DNA of 64,000 bases. It comes from Bradyrhizobium nanningense (GTDB taxonomy: Bacteria > Pseudomonadota > Alphaproteobacteria > Rhizobiales > Xanthobacteraceae). The stretch is taken from contig NZ_LBJC01000033.1 of assembly GCF_004114535.1 (NCBI RefSeq), positions 372,001 through 436,000 of the forward strand, given 5' to 3'. The position numbers and the translations under genes were made by a program. Under the pieces are notes generated by a model. That model saw only the letters and a program-made list of their open reading frames with translations, was not told where the DNA came from and did not search any database. Shown here one piece after another: positions 43,734-52,135 of this stretch (position 1 is its first letter; every line of letters starts with the position of its first letter).

Positions 43734-43970
43734 ATGCCGATCTCAAGATTAACCCTGAAGACGCTCTCGATTGCCCTCGTCCTGGTCGCCGTGGCCGGTG
43801 CCATGCTGCTGCTCGCGCGTCCGCAGCCCATCGAGAGCGCCGTTCTGGGTACCGGCTGGGAATGCACCCAGATCGCGTTCGTGCTCACGACCTGCGCACC
43901 GCGGATCGAGCAGGCGACCCCGGCGGTCGAAACCTCCCGCAAGGATGCGATTCGGGCGACCCGAGGCTGA
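43734..43970 (+). CDS. Small membrane-anchored protein, 78 aa
   Basis: From ATG 43734: MPISRLTLKTLSIALVLVAV (membrane anchor), AGAMLLLARPQPIESAVLGT then GWECTQIAFVLTTCAPRIEQ. Two cysteines in the periplasmic part may form a disulfide. Unknown function. Confidence 0.6.
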   Translation: MPISRLTLKTLSIALVLVAVAGAMLLLARPQPIESAVLGTGWECTQIAFVLTTCAPRIEQATPAVETSRKDAIRATRG

Positions 43971-44051
43971 ACTTGACCCGAGGCGGCTGATCGGCATGTG
44001 ACGGCACGTCGCAGAGGTGATAAGCTGGCGTGCCCGCACGATCAGGTCGCC

Positions 44052-44258
44052 ATGTCCAAGCCCGAACGGGGCGAGAAGCCGAAATCCAGACCTCCATCTG
44101 GCGACAACCGCCGCGGGGCGATCGCCGGCCTGATCATTGCGATGGTGATCCTCGGCATCGGTTGGTGGCTCGCCCGGGACCTCACCGCAGCCAGCAAGAT
44201 GCAGGATTGCCTGATGTCCGGGCGAAGCAACTGCAACGTGATCGAGCCGGCCCGCTAG
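44052..44258 (+). CDS. Small single-pass membrane protein, 68 aa
   Basis: From ATG 44052: a polar basic start MSKPERGEKPKSRPPSGDNR, a helix GAIAGLIIAMVILGIGWWLA, and a tail SKMQDCLMSGRSNCNVIEPA with two cysteines. The MQDCLMSGRxNC end recurs in small Bradyrhizobium membrane proteins. Confidence 0.7.
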   Translation: MSKPERGEKPKSRPPSGDNRRGAIAGLIIAMVILGIGWWLARDLTAASKMQDCLMSGRSNCNVIEPAR

Positions 44259-44455
44259 AAGCCTCCAGCGTGGCTCTTCGCAGCCCGTTGGGGCCGAAAA
44301 ATTGCCCTGATCTTAATCATTTGTAACGAGACTTCGCCGACCAAAGCAGGTCAGCTATGTCAGCCGGCATCAAGCCCGGCGCGGTCCGAATCGTCTATCG
44401 CGCCAGGCACCACGGCAATTGCGAGAGCAATCGAAAGAGCAGGGGGCAAGCACGC

Positions 44456-45235
44456 ATGAGTGCGTCCAGCCGCATCAAGATCATTTTTCCCTTGGTTTCG
44501 GCCATGTCTTTGCTTGCGCTTTCGGCGCAGGCCCAGGACGCCAGGCCGTCGAGGGAGGTCGGCCAGGCTCCGGCCGGCCCTGCCGCCGGCGCGCCGGCTG
44601 CGAACAACCCGAACATGCGCAAGAGCCCGCCGCCACCGCAGCAGGCGGCCCGGCCCGCGCCGCAGCCGGATAGTCGGCCTCATTCCGGTCCCGGTCCGCA
44701 TAACGCGGGCGGCCCGCCGTCCGTGCGTAATTACGCCAGGGGCCCCGCACCGACGCGCGATTGGGACGGACATGCCTATCGCGGCAACCGCGCTTGGGAT
44801 GGCGGGCGCTGGCGCCACGAGGTTCACAACGGCCGCTCGGGCTGGTGGTGGGACGTTGGCGGCGTCTGGTATTATTATCCGCAGCGAATGGCTGGCCCGC
44901 CCGCCTACATCTCGGAAGAGTACTATGACGACGTGCCGGTGGCCTATGCTCCGCCGCCGCCTCCGGTCGCCTATGAGCCGCCACCTCCGCCGCCGCCACC
45001 GGCTGATCCCGGCGCGAGCGCGCTTGGCGGCGCCATCGTCGGCGGTGTGCTGGGCGGACTGATCTCAGGCAATGCGACAGGGGCCGCCGCCGGCGCGGTT
45101 CTCGGCGGCGCAACCGGCGCTATCACGGGCGCCGCCGCCGCTTCGCAGCCCGGCTATTACTGGGCGGAGGGCAATTGCTACTACCGCTACCCGGATGGTC
45201 AGTACGTGGCGGCCGATCCACGGGCGTGTCGTTGA
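44456..45235 (+). CDS. Exported Pro-rich glycine-zipper protein
   Basis: 259 aa from ATG 44456. Signal peptide (FPLVSAMSLLALSAQAQ), a long Pro/Arg/Gly-rich linker, an aromatic segment WRHEVHNGRSGWWWDVGGVW, two poly-Pro runs, then a glycine zipper ALGGAIVGGVLGGLISGNAT and AAAGAVLGGATGAITGAAAA, and a C-terminal YYWAEGNCYYRYPDGQYV motif. Probably outer-membrane or periplasmic. Terminator follows. Confidence 0.8.
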   Translation: MSASSRIKIIFPLVSAMSLLALSAQAQDARPSREVGQAPAGPAAGAPAANNPNMRKSPPPPQQAARPAPQPDSRPHSGPGPHNAGGPPSVRNYARGPAPTRDWDGHAYRGNRAWDGGRWRHEVHNGRSGWWWDVGGVWYYYPQRMAGPPAYISEEYYDDVPVAYAPPPPPVAYEPPPPPPPPADPGASALGGAIVGGVLGGLISGNATGAAAGAVLGGATGAITGAAAASQPGYYWAEGNCYYRYPDGQYVAADPRACR

Positions 45236-45259
45236 GGCACGGGGGCGTGTTCTGATCTG

Positions 45260-45288
45260 AGAGGGGCGGGCGAAGGCCCGCCTCTTTC
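45260..45288 (+). terminator. Rho-independent terminator
   Basis: GAGGGGCGGGC, loop GAAG, GCCCGCCTC followed by TTT, 25 bp after the glycine-zipper gene. Confidence 0.75.
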
Positions 45289-45444
45289 ATTTGGGCGCGA
45301 CCAACCAGTATTTTGAACACTTGTCGACGAGGTGTTCGGCGGCGCACAACAACTTCCTCAAAATAGCACTGGCTCCCGCGGCCGCTTCACGCGATTCTCA
45401 AAAGAAAAAAATGGGGCGGAGATCGATTCGCGGGGACGTGGGGC

Positions 45445-45537
45445 ATGCTGGATGCAATCCAGATCAGCTTGGCGCTTTGGGCTATGATCGTTTGCGGCGG
45501 AATCAAGCTGGGGCAGATGATGCACTGCCTTTTCTAG
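45445..45537 (+). CDS. 30-aa membrane peptide
   Basis: From ATG 45445: MLDAIQISLALWAMIVCGGI then KLGQMMHCLF. One hydrophobic helix with a short basic end, preceded by GGGGACGTGGGGC. The same type of 30-aa peptide (MLDAIQI start) is common in Bradyrhizobium. Confidence 0.5.
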   Translation: MLDAIQISLALWAMIVCGGIKLGQMMHCLF

Positions 45538-45623
45538 CTCACCATCCCGTCGACGAGCCTTGGTCGGGTCAGAGCCTTACCTGGGAAGAAGACCTGCCTG
45601 GGAAGAAGGCATGTCGCCGTAGA

Positions 45624-45785
45624 TCAAGCCACGAGCCAGTTGAAGAACGCCATCGCGCCCCATACCAGGCCGGCGATCCAGGCCAGCATCACGATGGCGA
45701 TGGTCCCGAGATAGGCGATGCCGAGCAGGTCGCCCCTTTGTCGTTGCGTCGGGGCGTTGGCTGAGGCTGCTGCTTCTTGTGTCAT
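45624..45785 (-). CDS. Small membrane protein, 53 aa
   Basis: From ATG 45785: a polar start MTQEAAASANAPTQRQRGDL, then LGIAYLGTIAIVMLAWIAGL and VWGAMAFFNWLVA. One or two membrane helices. Function unknown. Confidence 0.6.
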   Translation of the reverse strand: MTQEAAASANAPTQRQRGDLLGIAYLGTIAIVMLAWIAGLVWGAMAFFNWLVA

Positions 45786-46036
45786 GACGGAAAACACCAT
45801 CGCTGCCTTCGCGCGCTCCTGGAGCGTCGGTCATTGTTAACCGAGATACCGGCCCAAGACTGTGACGCCGTTCACAGATCGTCTGAATGAAGCTCAACCT
45901 GATGGCTTCGCAATCAGCGCAAGCAATGCGGCGAGGTCGCCGGGGCGCTCGCCCCGTCCGGCAAACGACGTCACCCCGCAATCATACGGATGAAATTGCC
46001 ATGCGCTTGTCCAGATGGCGAGCTACGGTCGGCCGC

Positions 46037-46186
46037 ATGTGTACCAAGTACGACCCACAGCGTGAGGCGGAGGCCGCAATGAAGCGCGCCGCGGCGTCGG
46101 AAGGCGCCGACCGGCAACGCCTGATTCAGCTCGCTTTGGCCTGGCACGAGCTCGCGCGCGAGCGGCGCGACGAGCGGGCGGACTGA
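46037..46186 (+). CDS. Small helical protein, 49 aa
   Basis: From ATG 46037: MCTKYDPQREAEAAMKRAAA then SEGADRQRLIQLALAWHELA and RERRDERAD. Amphipathic helices with the LALAWxELARxRR pattern recurring in tiny Bradyrhizobium proteins. A start at 46001 is also possible. Confidence 0.55.
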   Translation: MCTKYDPQREAEAAMKRAAASEGADRQRLIQLALAWHELARERRDERAD

Positions 46187-46253
46187 GGACATTCCATGGG
46201 GAAATTGGCGGGACAGGCCGAGGTCGATCAGCCGCTCGATCCCGCATGAGAAA

Positions 46254-46282
46254 GCCCCGTGCTCGGGGGACAAGCACGGGGC
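46254..46282. terminator. Strong hairpin, probable terminator
   Basis: GCCCCGTGCT (46254-46263) and AGCACGGGGC (46273-46282) form a perfect 10-bp stem with AAA before and CCTTC after. Likely ends the 49-aa gene; it could work from either side. Confidence 0.65.
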
Positions 46283-46478
46283 CCTTCAAAGCCGATCGGG
46301 GCTGGCAAATCGGCACCACTTGATTTCATGGCGTCAACGAGCTGGTCGTGATCTCGTTCCGCGCGGCCTTCACATTTTACCATTCGGCCGTGGTTCGATG
46401 CGCCTGGCGTTGCCCGGGGCGGCCCGCTTGGCTCGCGCTCGAACAGGAACATCCGTTCCTTGCGGACGTTGGCCAGTT

Positions 46479-46715
46479 ATGACCGACCCCGAGCTGCGCG
46501 CACAGTCTTTTGAGATTGCCTGGACATACCTCGACCGATCCGGCCTGCTCACGGGAGAGCACCGGGAGTCAGCCCGCTTCATCCTAAACAGGATCGACCG
46601 CATGATGCTGCGAGGAGAGCGGCGCAGGCTGCTGCTGTCGAATGCCGCGATCGACGCATACCGTTTGCGGCCGGGTACTCGCGAGGCTGAATGCGTGAAC
46701 AAGTTGGTTGGATGA
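46479..46715 (+). CDS. Hypothetical protein, 78 aa
   Basis: From ATG 46479: MTDPELRAQSFEIAWTYLDR, SGLLTGEHRESARFILNRID and RMMLRGERRRLLLSNAAIDA. Helical and basic; no signal. It resembles conserved small proteins of rhizobia without known role. Confidence 0.6.
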   Translation: MTDPELRAQSFEIAWTYLDRSGLLTGEHRESARFILNRIDRMMLRGERRRLLLSNAAIDAYRLRPGTREAECVNKLVG

Positions 46716-46750
46716 AACGCGACATTAAGAAATGCGCCGCGCTGATTTTT

Positions 46751-46789
46751 CCGGTTGCGATTCGTGCTTTGGGAACGAAGCGGAGTCGG
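46751..46789. repeat. Imperfect palindrome, copy 3
   Basis: CCGGTTGCGATTCGTGCT, TTG, GGAACGAAGCGGAGTCGG: same layout, loop and right arm as the palindrome at 22438-22476, again a short distance after a small gene. Confidence 0.55.
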
Positions 46790-46864
46790 ATCGTGAACAG
46801 ACAAAAGGCCCCCGAAGGGGCCAAGTGCCTTAGAGCCAAGTGCCTTAGAAGATACCAGGCGTCT

Positions 46865-47092
46865 TTAGGCGGCTTCCGTCTTCGGGACTGCGTCGGCATT
46901 CACTGAAAGCTTGACGACATCGCCTTCGACGGCACCGACATATTTCGTGTCGATGTAGTGATGATGGTCCTTGTGACCTTCCGGGCTGTCCTTCTTGGTC
47001 AGCTTGATCCGGTTGCCCTCGACGCGGTCGACGGTGCCGACATGTGCGCCGTCCTTGCCGATGATTTTCATGTGCTCTCTGATGTCAGCCAT
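46865..47092 (-). CDS. DUF2171-family protein
   Basis: 75 aa: MADIREHMKIIGKDGAHVGT, VDRVEGNRIKLTKKDSPEGH and HHYIDTKYVGAVEGDVVKLS. This is the PRC-barrel-like DUF2171 family (start ADIREHMxVxGxDGxHVGTVD). Cytoplasmic; function unknown. Confidence 0.92.
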   Translation of the reverse strand: MADIREHMKIIGKDGAHVGTVDRVEGNRIKLTKKDSPEGHKDHHHYIDTKYVGAVEGDVVKLSVNADAVPKTEAA

Positions 47093-47209
47093 GTGATCCT
47101 CCTTGGCTTAGGTCTCAACTGCGAACATCGACGTTCGTTGCAGCAGGCGCGCGTTGGACCCGGGAGGCTTTCCGCACGTTGAAAGGCGATCGGATCTATC
47201 AAGACGCGC

Positions 47210-48484
47210 ATGGAGACCATTCAGGCCTATCTCGAACGGAAGCATGAGGAACTCGGGCTGTTGAACGACTGCCTGAGACGTCGGCTCGATTTGGCGCGTC
47301 CGCGATCGGTCGACGAGGTCGTCAGGTTCAAATTCCAGCTCACGGCGGCGCTGAGGGCGGAGTACGAGCTGCACGAGTGGAAGGCGACGGAGACGGCCTG
47401 GTCGCAGACGGCCGATCCCGCGAGCGGGCCTTTCGAATTCAGTTACGATTACCAGCGGGCCGATCTGACGGTGCGCGGTCCTTCATTCTATGAGCTCGAC
47501 AGCGGCTGCGCGAGCACGGCGATCTACACTGCCTCGGGCATGGCCGCGATCTCCGCCGTGCTGCTCGCCTCCGCGCAAATCGTCGAGGAGGCTGATATCC
47601 TGGTGCTTCCGGGCTCGTACGGCGAGACACTGGAGCTGATCCGGGGCTTTATTCCTCATTTGCGGCTCGAGGTTTTGAGCCTGCCGCTGGGCGATGCGCT
47701 TGCTCCGGCGGATTCGCCGCGGATTCTTCTGTTAGATTCCTGCTCCGTCGCCGGCGCTTTCGAGGCGGTGCTACGCTGTGACGGCTCCGTCCTTGATCTT
47801 CTGATCTGCGACACGACCTGCTTTGCGGGCAGGTCGGGCCGGATCCGGCGCATCCTGAGGTGGGCCCGGCGATACGCAATTCCGCTGGTGCTGGTGCGAA
47901 GTCACAACAAGCTCGATTCGCTCGGAGCGGAATATGGCCGGCTCGGCTCGGCGGTTTTCGTGGATGACAATGAGCACGAGCCACGGGCGGAGCATCGTTG
48001 GAGGCGTCTTTCGGCCGAAACGCGCAACGCGGTGCGACTTCTCGGCGGCGCGGCGTTGCCGGCGCACTTCCCGCCCTTTGTGGGCAGCGCGGCCTATTGG
48101 GGCCTCACGAAGCGGCGTGTTGCAGCGATCTTGCGCAACGGCCGAAACATGGCTTGCCATTTTGCTGCGAAGCTCCCGGAGCTTTCAGCCGAACTCCATT
48201 TCGCCCACGGTCTCTACGTCACCCTCCGGGGCAGGCGCCCCCTCGACGAAGCGAGCGCGCGGCAGGCGGCCGAGGACATGAGCAACGAACTCCGTGGAGA
48301 AGGCTTCCCGATCCGCCACGCCGGCAGCTTCGGTTTCGACTTCGCCGCGACCGAGTGGTTTCACGACGCGACCACGGACCAGTACAGCGTTCGGGTAGCG
48401 GTCCCCGACTTGCCGACGGATTTGTGGGACGATCTCACCGCGGCGGTTGCGCGGTGGTGGCGGGACCATCAGTCGGCAGGCTGA
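47210..48484 (+). CDS. PLP-dependent fold type I enzyme, Cys/Met-metabolism-like, unknown substrate
   Basis: 424 aa. An N-terminal helical region of about 70 residues precedes an aminotransferase-like core: STAIYTASGMAAISAVLLAS (cofactor phosphate region), LLICDTTCF with Asp201 placed to contact the PLP ring nitrogen, and VRSHNKLDSLGAEYGRLGSA with Lys234 as the likely Schiff-base lysine. The layout recalls cystathionine beta-lyase/gamma-synthase enzymes, but the usual lysine motif is altered and the length is unusual. It stands alone, so no pathway is suggested. Confidence 0.65.
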   Translation: METIQAYLERKHEELGLLNDCLRRRLDLARPRSVDEVVRFKFQLTAALRAEYELHEWKATETAWSQTADPASGPFEFSYDYQRADLTVRGPSFYELDSGCASTAIYTASGMAAISAVLLASAQIVEEADILVLPGSYGETLELIRGFIPHLRLEVLSLPLGDALAPADSPRILLLDSCSVAGAFEAVLRCDGSVLDLLICDTTCFAGRSGRIRRILRWARRYAIPLVLVRSHNKLDSLGAEYGRLGSAVFVDDNEHEPRAEHRWRRLSAETRNAVRLLGGAALPAHFPPFVGSAAYWGLTKRRVAAILRNGRNMACHFAAKLPELSAELHFAHGLYVTLRGRRPLDEASARQAAEDMSNELRGEGFPIRHAGSFGFDFAATEWFHDATTDQYSVRVAVPDLPTDLWDDLTAAVARWWRDHQSAG

Positions 48485-48496
48485 TTGCATTTGACG

Positions 48497-48589
48497 TCGT
48501 CATGCCCGGGCTTGTCCCGGGCATCCACGTTCTTTTTGCTGCGGCCACGGCGTGGATGGCCGGGACAGGCCCGGCCATGACGATGCGGA
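48497..48589. repeat. Palindromic intergenic repeat
   Basis: CATGCCCGGGCTTGTCCCGG GCATCCACG and its inverted counterpart CGTGGATGGCCGGGACAGGC CCGGCCATG about 20 bp apart form a large cruciform-capable repeat of the kind dispersed in Bradyrhizobium and relatives. It lies directly behind the PLP-enzyme gene. Confidence 0.8.
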
Positions 48590-48694
48590 GACTATCGTGC
48601 CCAGAAACGGTCCGGCTCATACAGAGGGGCCCTGCATCAGTCGGCGGGCGGTGAAGAATGAATGTTTCGCCGATAGCCCAGGAGGGCGCCTCAA

Positions 48695-48937
48695 TCAGTC
48701 GATCGCCAGGCAATGCTCCAGCTGCGGCTTCTCGTGGCCGCGACGCGCCCACTCCTGAACGGCGAAGGCAAGCTGATGCTGCCCCATCGCGGCGCCGACG
48801 ACGGAGGCCTGAGCCATCTCGATGGGCTTTGTGACCACATTGGTGTTCACCACACCTGCGTCAATTGCCAAATACGACATCGCGACGATTGCCACCGCAG
48901 ATGCGATCGCCATTCTCGTCCACTCGGATTGCTGCAT
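48695..48937 (-). CDS. Small membrane-anchored protein, 80 aa
   Basis: From ATG 48937: MQQSEWTRMAIASAVAIVAM then SYLAIDAGVVNTNVVTKPIE and QLAFAVQEWARRGHEKPQLE. One N-terminal helix and a soluble tail. Unknown. Confidence 0.5.
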   Translation of the reverse strand: MQQSEWTRMAIASAVAIVAMSYLAIDAGVVNTNVVTKPIEMAQASVVGAAMGQHQLAFAVQEWARRGHEKPQLEHCLAID

Positions 48938-49050
48938 TCAAAAAAACCTGTCGGGCGTATCTCGCCCGGCGGATAGATAGGGCTGATCCACGCCGCGCAA
49001 AGGCCGGCGTATGGTTACCCACGCGTTCGTGAAGAACGGTTGATCGGCAA

Positions 49051-49074
49051 ATGAGACTGGCGATCCCGGCAGGA
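49051..49074 (-). repeat. Short remnant of a tRNA-Arg 3' end
   Basis: The 24 bases here match 50324-50347 at 23 positions; that second site is the 3' end of the tRNA-Arg(TCT) att sequence and its flank. Only the acceptor and part of the T arm are present. The two copies are direct repeats bracketing 1.25 kb, as left by an earlier insertion into the same tRNA. Confidence 0.6.
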
Positions 49075-49196
49075 ATGGCAACAACACGAAGAATCAATCG
49101 ATTAACGGTCGCGGTTAGCCGGCTTATTTTACGCCCGTTCTCGAACGCTAGCCAATCGGCCTTCCTTTCGCGCTGACGCTCGTCTATTAGGCTGCC

Positions 49197-49346
49197 ATGC
49201 GTAGAACTGACCCTGCCGCCGCATCAGCCGCCAGGCTGATGCTGCAATTCCGGATCGAGCGAATGGCGAAATGGGTCGGCAGGATCAGCGCTATGCTGGT
49301 TCCGCTAGCCACGATCGTCGCGCTCATTTTCTGGCGCCGACCGTGA
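49197..49346 (+). CDS. Small membrane protein, 49 aa
   Basis: From ATG 49197: MRRTDPAAASAARLMLQFRI, then ERMAKWVGRISAMLVPLATI and VALIFWRRP. Basic start, one helix, basic end. It lies between the two tRNA remnants. Weak support. Confidence 0.4.
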   Translation: MRRTDPAAASAARLMLQFRIERMAKWVGRISAMLVPLATIVALIFWRRP

Positions 49347-49358
49347 CACTCGGAGTGG

Positions 49359-50204
49359 TCATCGCCAGCGGGTCTGCGTTTCGACTTTGCGCCCGAGCAC
49401 CGCACTCACTTTGGCGAAGATTCTGAAGCCTCTTACGTGCAGTCGGGTGTACGGAATCGTGCCTGGCTGCGGCTGAAAGCGCCGGCCATTTTTCTCCTTC
49501 CAGCGTTGCAGCTGCCACTGCATGTAGCGCTTGTGGGCGATCCGGTAGTAGTGGCCGAAGGCGGGGTGCATCGTGGCGATGGGAATCGCGTGGACGCGCA
49601 GGCACTCCGACAGTGCGATCTGCTCGATGGTGAGCTGCCGCGCGCCATGAAAGAGCACGGCGTCGATCCAGGCGATAGCGTCCTGCACCACGGGAAGATG
49701 CCGCTCTGGATCAACCGCGGTGAGCCCGCTGTTGTATTCAACGGCAAGATTTGGATCGTAGCGATAGGGGCCGACGTTCGGCAGATCGGTCGTGAACCCG
49801 GCGAGTTGGGGCATAGGATTGCGACCGTGGCGGCGATCGACGGCAACCGCGCCGGAGCTTAGCGCCGGCAACAGCCGCTCGAAGAAGCCCTCGCGGAAGA
49901 AGGTGTCAGTGTCGGCCATAACGCAGTAGTTCGAGCTCGTCGTCATCTCCTTCAGGAGGACGCATGGCTTAATGCGGTGATGGTAAAGCCCGCCGCGGGA
50001 AAACTCCGAAATCTCGCCCGAGATGTCCACCAGCCGGATCGGCAAATCGGCGTAGCGCGCCGGCTTGTCGGTGTAGACAACGACATCCAAAGGGAACGGT
50101 CGACCCCAATAGAGCAAAGTCGAGAGACTATATCGCAGCTCAAGTTGGAGCCGTTCCATGTCGCCGTATTCGACATAGATAAATGTGAGCCCCCGGGCCA
50201 TCAT
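49359..50204 (-). CDS. Glycosyltransferase-like protein
   Basis: 281 aa from ATG 50204. The fold looks like a GT-A type transferase: FIYVEYGDMERLQLELRYSL, PLDVVVYTDKPARYADLPIR, NYCVMADTDTFFREGFFERL with a DxD metal motif, and a C-terminal helical part AFGHYYRIAHKRYMQWQLQR. A longer frame would read through the tRNA remnant and is rejected. It lies between two tRNA-Arg 3' fragments, suggesting foreign origin. The donor and acceptor are unknown. Confidence 0.65.
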   Translation of the reverse strand: MMARGLTFIYVEYGDMERLQLELRYSLSTLLYWGRPFPLDVVVYTDKPARYADLPIRLVDISGEISEFSRGGLYHHRIKPCVLLKEMTTSSNYCVMADTDTFFREGFFERLLPALSSGAVAVDRRHGRNPMPQLAGFTTDLPNVGPYRYDPNLAVEYNSGLTAVDPERHLPVVQDAIAWIDAVLFHGARQLTIEQIALSECLRVHAIPIATMHPAFGHYYRIAHKRYMQWQLQRWKEKNGRRFQPQPGTIPYTRLHVRGFRIFAKVSAVLGRKVETQTRWR

Positions 50205-50330
50205 CGATGCAGTTCCAATAGATCGATGCTGCAACCAGTAGCCGAGTTTTCGAACAGGAACAATCGCAGTCTTTTCCTGGCGGGCGGCCCGTGATCTGGG
50301 CTGGCGAATCGGGCTGGACAACAATGAGGC

Positions 50331-50380
50331 TGGCGATCCCGGCAGGACTCGAACCTGCAACCCGCGGAGTAGAAATCCGC
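50331..50380 (-). other. Phage attachment site: 3' half of tRNA-Arg(TCT)
   Basis: Minus strand: anticodon arm GCGGA-TTTCTAC-TCCGC (anticodon TCT), variable and T arm GCAGG-TTCGAGT-CCTGC, acceptor 3' strand CGGGATC, G, CCA. The 5' half (acceptor 5' strand, D arm) is absent: upstream bases do not pair. This is the displaced chromosomal 3' half at the left junction. The intact tRNA-Arg should stand at the right end of the prophage, outside the window. Confidence 0.8.
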
Positions 50381-50418
50381 TATCACTCATTGATTCACTT
50401 AAGTTTTTTTGATTCATG

Positions 50419-50466
50419 TTGCGCATTTGTCGCGCCTACGGTACGATGCTCTATTCTGACCGGTCA
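50419..50466 (+). promoter_or_regulatory. Predicted promoter and palindrome before the integrase genes
   Basis: TTGCGC (50419-50424), 17 nt, TACGAT (50442-50447) followed by the perfect palindrome TGACCGGTCA (50457-50466), 11 bp before the first prophage gene. The palindrome sits where a repressor would block early transcription. Confidence 0.45.
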
Positions 50467-50477
50467 GGGGGCGCAAC

Positions 50478-50657
50478 ATGTCGAGTAACGACGACGAAAT
50501 CCAAGATCTGTTTTGGACCGCAATAGAGACGTTCCCTGAAGAGAAACGAGCGGCAGCGGCGGACTGGCTGATGAAACGCATCGCCGCTCTAGAAGCGATC
50601 GAAGAGCTTGAGAATGAGGAGTTGAGAGACGGCATTCTGCCTGATGAAGGCGAGTGA
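50478..50657 (+). CDS. Small acidic protein before the integrase, 59 aa
   Basis: MSSNDDEIQDLFWTAIETFP, EEKRAAAADWLMKRIAALEA then IEELENEELRDGILPDEGE. Helical and very acidic. It ends 6 bp before the integrase start and is likely co-translated. It might regulate integration; no family is recognised. Confidence 0.6.
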   Translation: MSSNDDEIQDLFWTAIETFPEEKRAAAADWLMKRIAALEAIEELENEELRDGILPDEGE

Positions 50658-50663
50658 GCGGCG

Positions 50664-51920
50664 ATGTCGATCAGAAAGCGGACGTGGACAACGGAGAGCG
50701 GCGAAGAGCGCTCGGCTTATGTCGTCCAGTATTCAACCGCCGAGAAGGACAAGCGAGGCAAGCGGCGCCGGCACATAAAGACCTTCGATCGCAAAAAGGA
50801 TGCCGAGGACTTCCAGGCTCAAGTTCGCATCGACGTGAAGAAAGGAGTTCACACTCCTACGAGTCGCAGCATCACTGTTGAGGAAGCCGGCGACCTGTGG
50901 ATCGACGGTTGCGGCGATCTCGAACGTTCTTCGGTCGATCAATACCGCCAGCATCTGAAGTTCCACATCAATCCCTATCTTGGCGCCTTGAAGCTCCCGG
51001 CGCTGACCGTCGCGATTGTCCGAGATTGGCAAGACAAGCTTCGCAATGGCGTGCCGGCGCCCGGTCAGAAGGTCGGGGAGGCGCGGTCGGCGGTGATGGT
51101 CAAGAAAGTCACGACTTCGCTTTCTAGTTTGCTCAGCGACGCACTGGAACGCGGGAAGGTGGGGCACAACGTCGTGCGTTCGATGACCGCAAACCGTAGT
51201 AGAAAGCGCAAAGTCGAGCGTCGACAGAAGCGCAAGCTGGTTATCGGGCGAGATATTCCTGAACCGCGGGAGGTCGATGCACTGTTGCAGCATACGGACA
51301 GCGAGCGTTGGCGCGCATTCTTTCTTACGGCCGTCCGGTGCGGCCTGCGCGCCAGCGAACTACGCGGGCTGCGCTGGCAGGACGTCGATATCAAAAAAAG
51401 CGAACTGCATGTTCGCCAGCGCGCTGATCGGTATAACGCCATTGGCAATCCAAAGTCGGCCGATAGCCAACGGGTAGTTCCAATCCCGCCTAAGACGCTT
51501 GCCGCGCTCAAAGCATGGAAACTGCAATGTCCGAAGAATGAAGGGCAACTGCACCTAGCTTTTCCGAACGGCTCGGGAAAAGTCGAGACTCACTCGAACA
51601 TCATCGAACGCGGGCTTATCCCGGCCTGGGAAGCGGCTGGCATCACGGTGCCCGTGCTGGATGGAAGCGGAAAGCCCCAGCGAGACGAGGAGGGGAAGCC
51701 GATCTTAAAGGCCAAGTACACGGGCGCCCACAGCCTGCGGCACTACTTCGCCAGTTGGTGCCTCGCTCGACCACCGGTGGGCCTCGGCTTGAACCTTAAA
51801 GAGTTATCGGAGCGCATCGGGCACGCGTCCATTCAGATCACAATCGACACATATGCGCATCTGATCCCGCGAGCCGATCACGCCGAGGAATTGGCCGCGG
51901 CGGAAGGCAAATTTGGTTAG
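50664..51920 (+). CDS. int: Tyrosine site-specific integrase
   Basis: 418 aa. N-terminal Arg/Lys-rich AP2-like arm-binding domain (residues 1-60), core-binding helices (70-180) and catalytic domain: Arg229 (VRCGLRASELRGLRW), His356-x2-Arg359 (HSLRHYF), His387 (IGHASI) and nucleophile Tyr397 (DTYAHLIP). It recombines attP with the tRNA-Arg attachment site next to it. Confidence 0.97.
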   Translation: MSIRKRTWTTESGEERSAYVVQYSTAEKDKRGKRRRHIKTFDRKKDAEDFQAQVRIDVKKGVHTPTSRSITVEEAGDLWIDGCGDLERSSVDQYRQHLKFHINPYLGALKLPALTVAIVRDWQDKLRNGVPAPGQKVGEARSAVMVKKVTTSLSSLLSDALERGKVGHNVVRSMTANRSRKRKVERRQKRKLVIGRDIPEPREVDALLQHTDSERWRAFFLTAVRCGLRASELRGLRWQDVDIKKSELHVRQRADRYNAIGNPKSADSQRVVPIPPKTLAALKAWKLQCPKNEGQLHLAFPNGSGKVETHSNIIERGLIPAWEAAGITVPVLDGSGKPQRDEEGKPILKAKYTGAHSLRHYFASWCLARPPVGLGLNLKELSERIGHASIQITIDTYAHLIPRADHAEELAAAEGKFG

Positions 51921-52135
51921 GATTTTTTAACCGGCGTCATGTTTTAGTATTTTGACGTAGTTTCTAGCGGAAGTAATCAAGCGTTTGCCGGGATGGCAAC
52001 GACGGACGGGATGTCCTAGCGCTTTGGTGAAACCCGAACGACCGGGATGGTCGAGAGCGAACCAGCACAACATGTGCTCGCGCCTCGGCCTTTTTTATTG
52101 TCCGAAGCAGCGAGCCTCAGCGGAGACTCGCGGTC

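Noticed and set aside
49359..50426. Longer form of the glycosyltransferase frame
   Set aside because: It would start inside the prophage and translate the tRNA-Arg att fragment; the ATG at 50204 is the sensible start.
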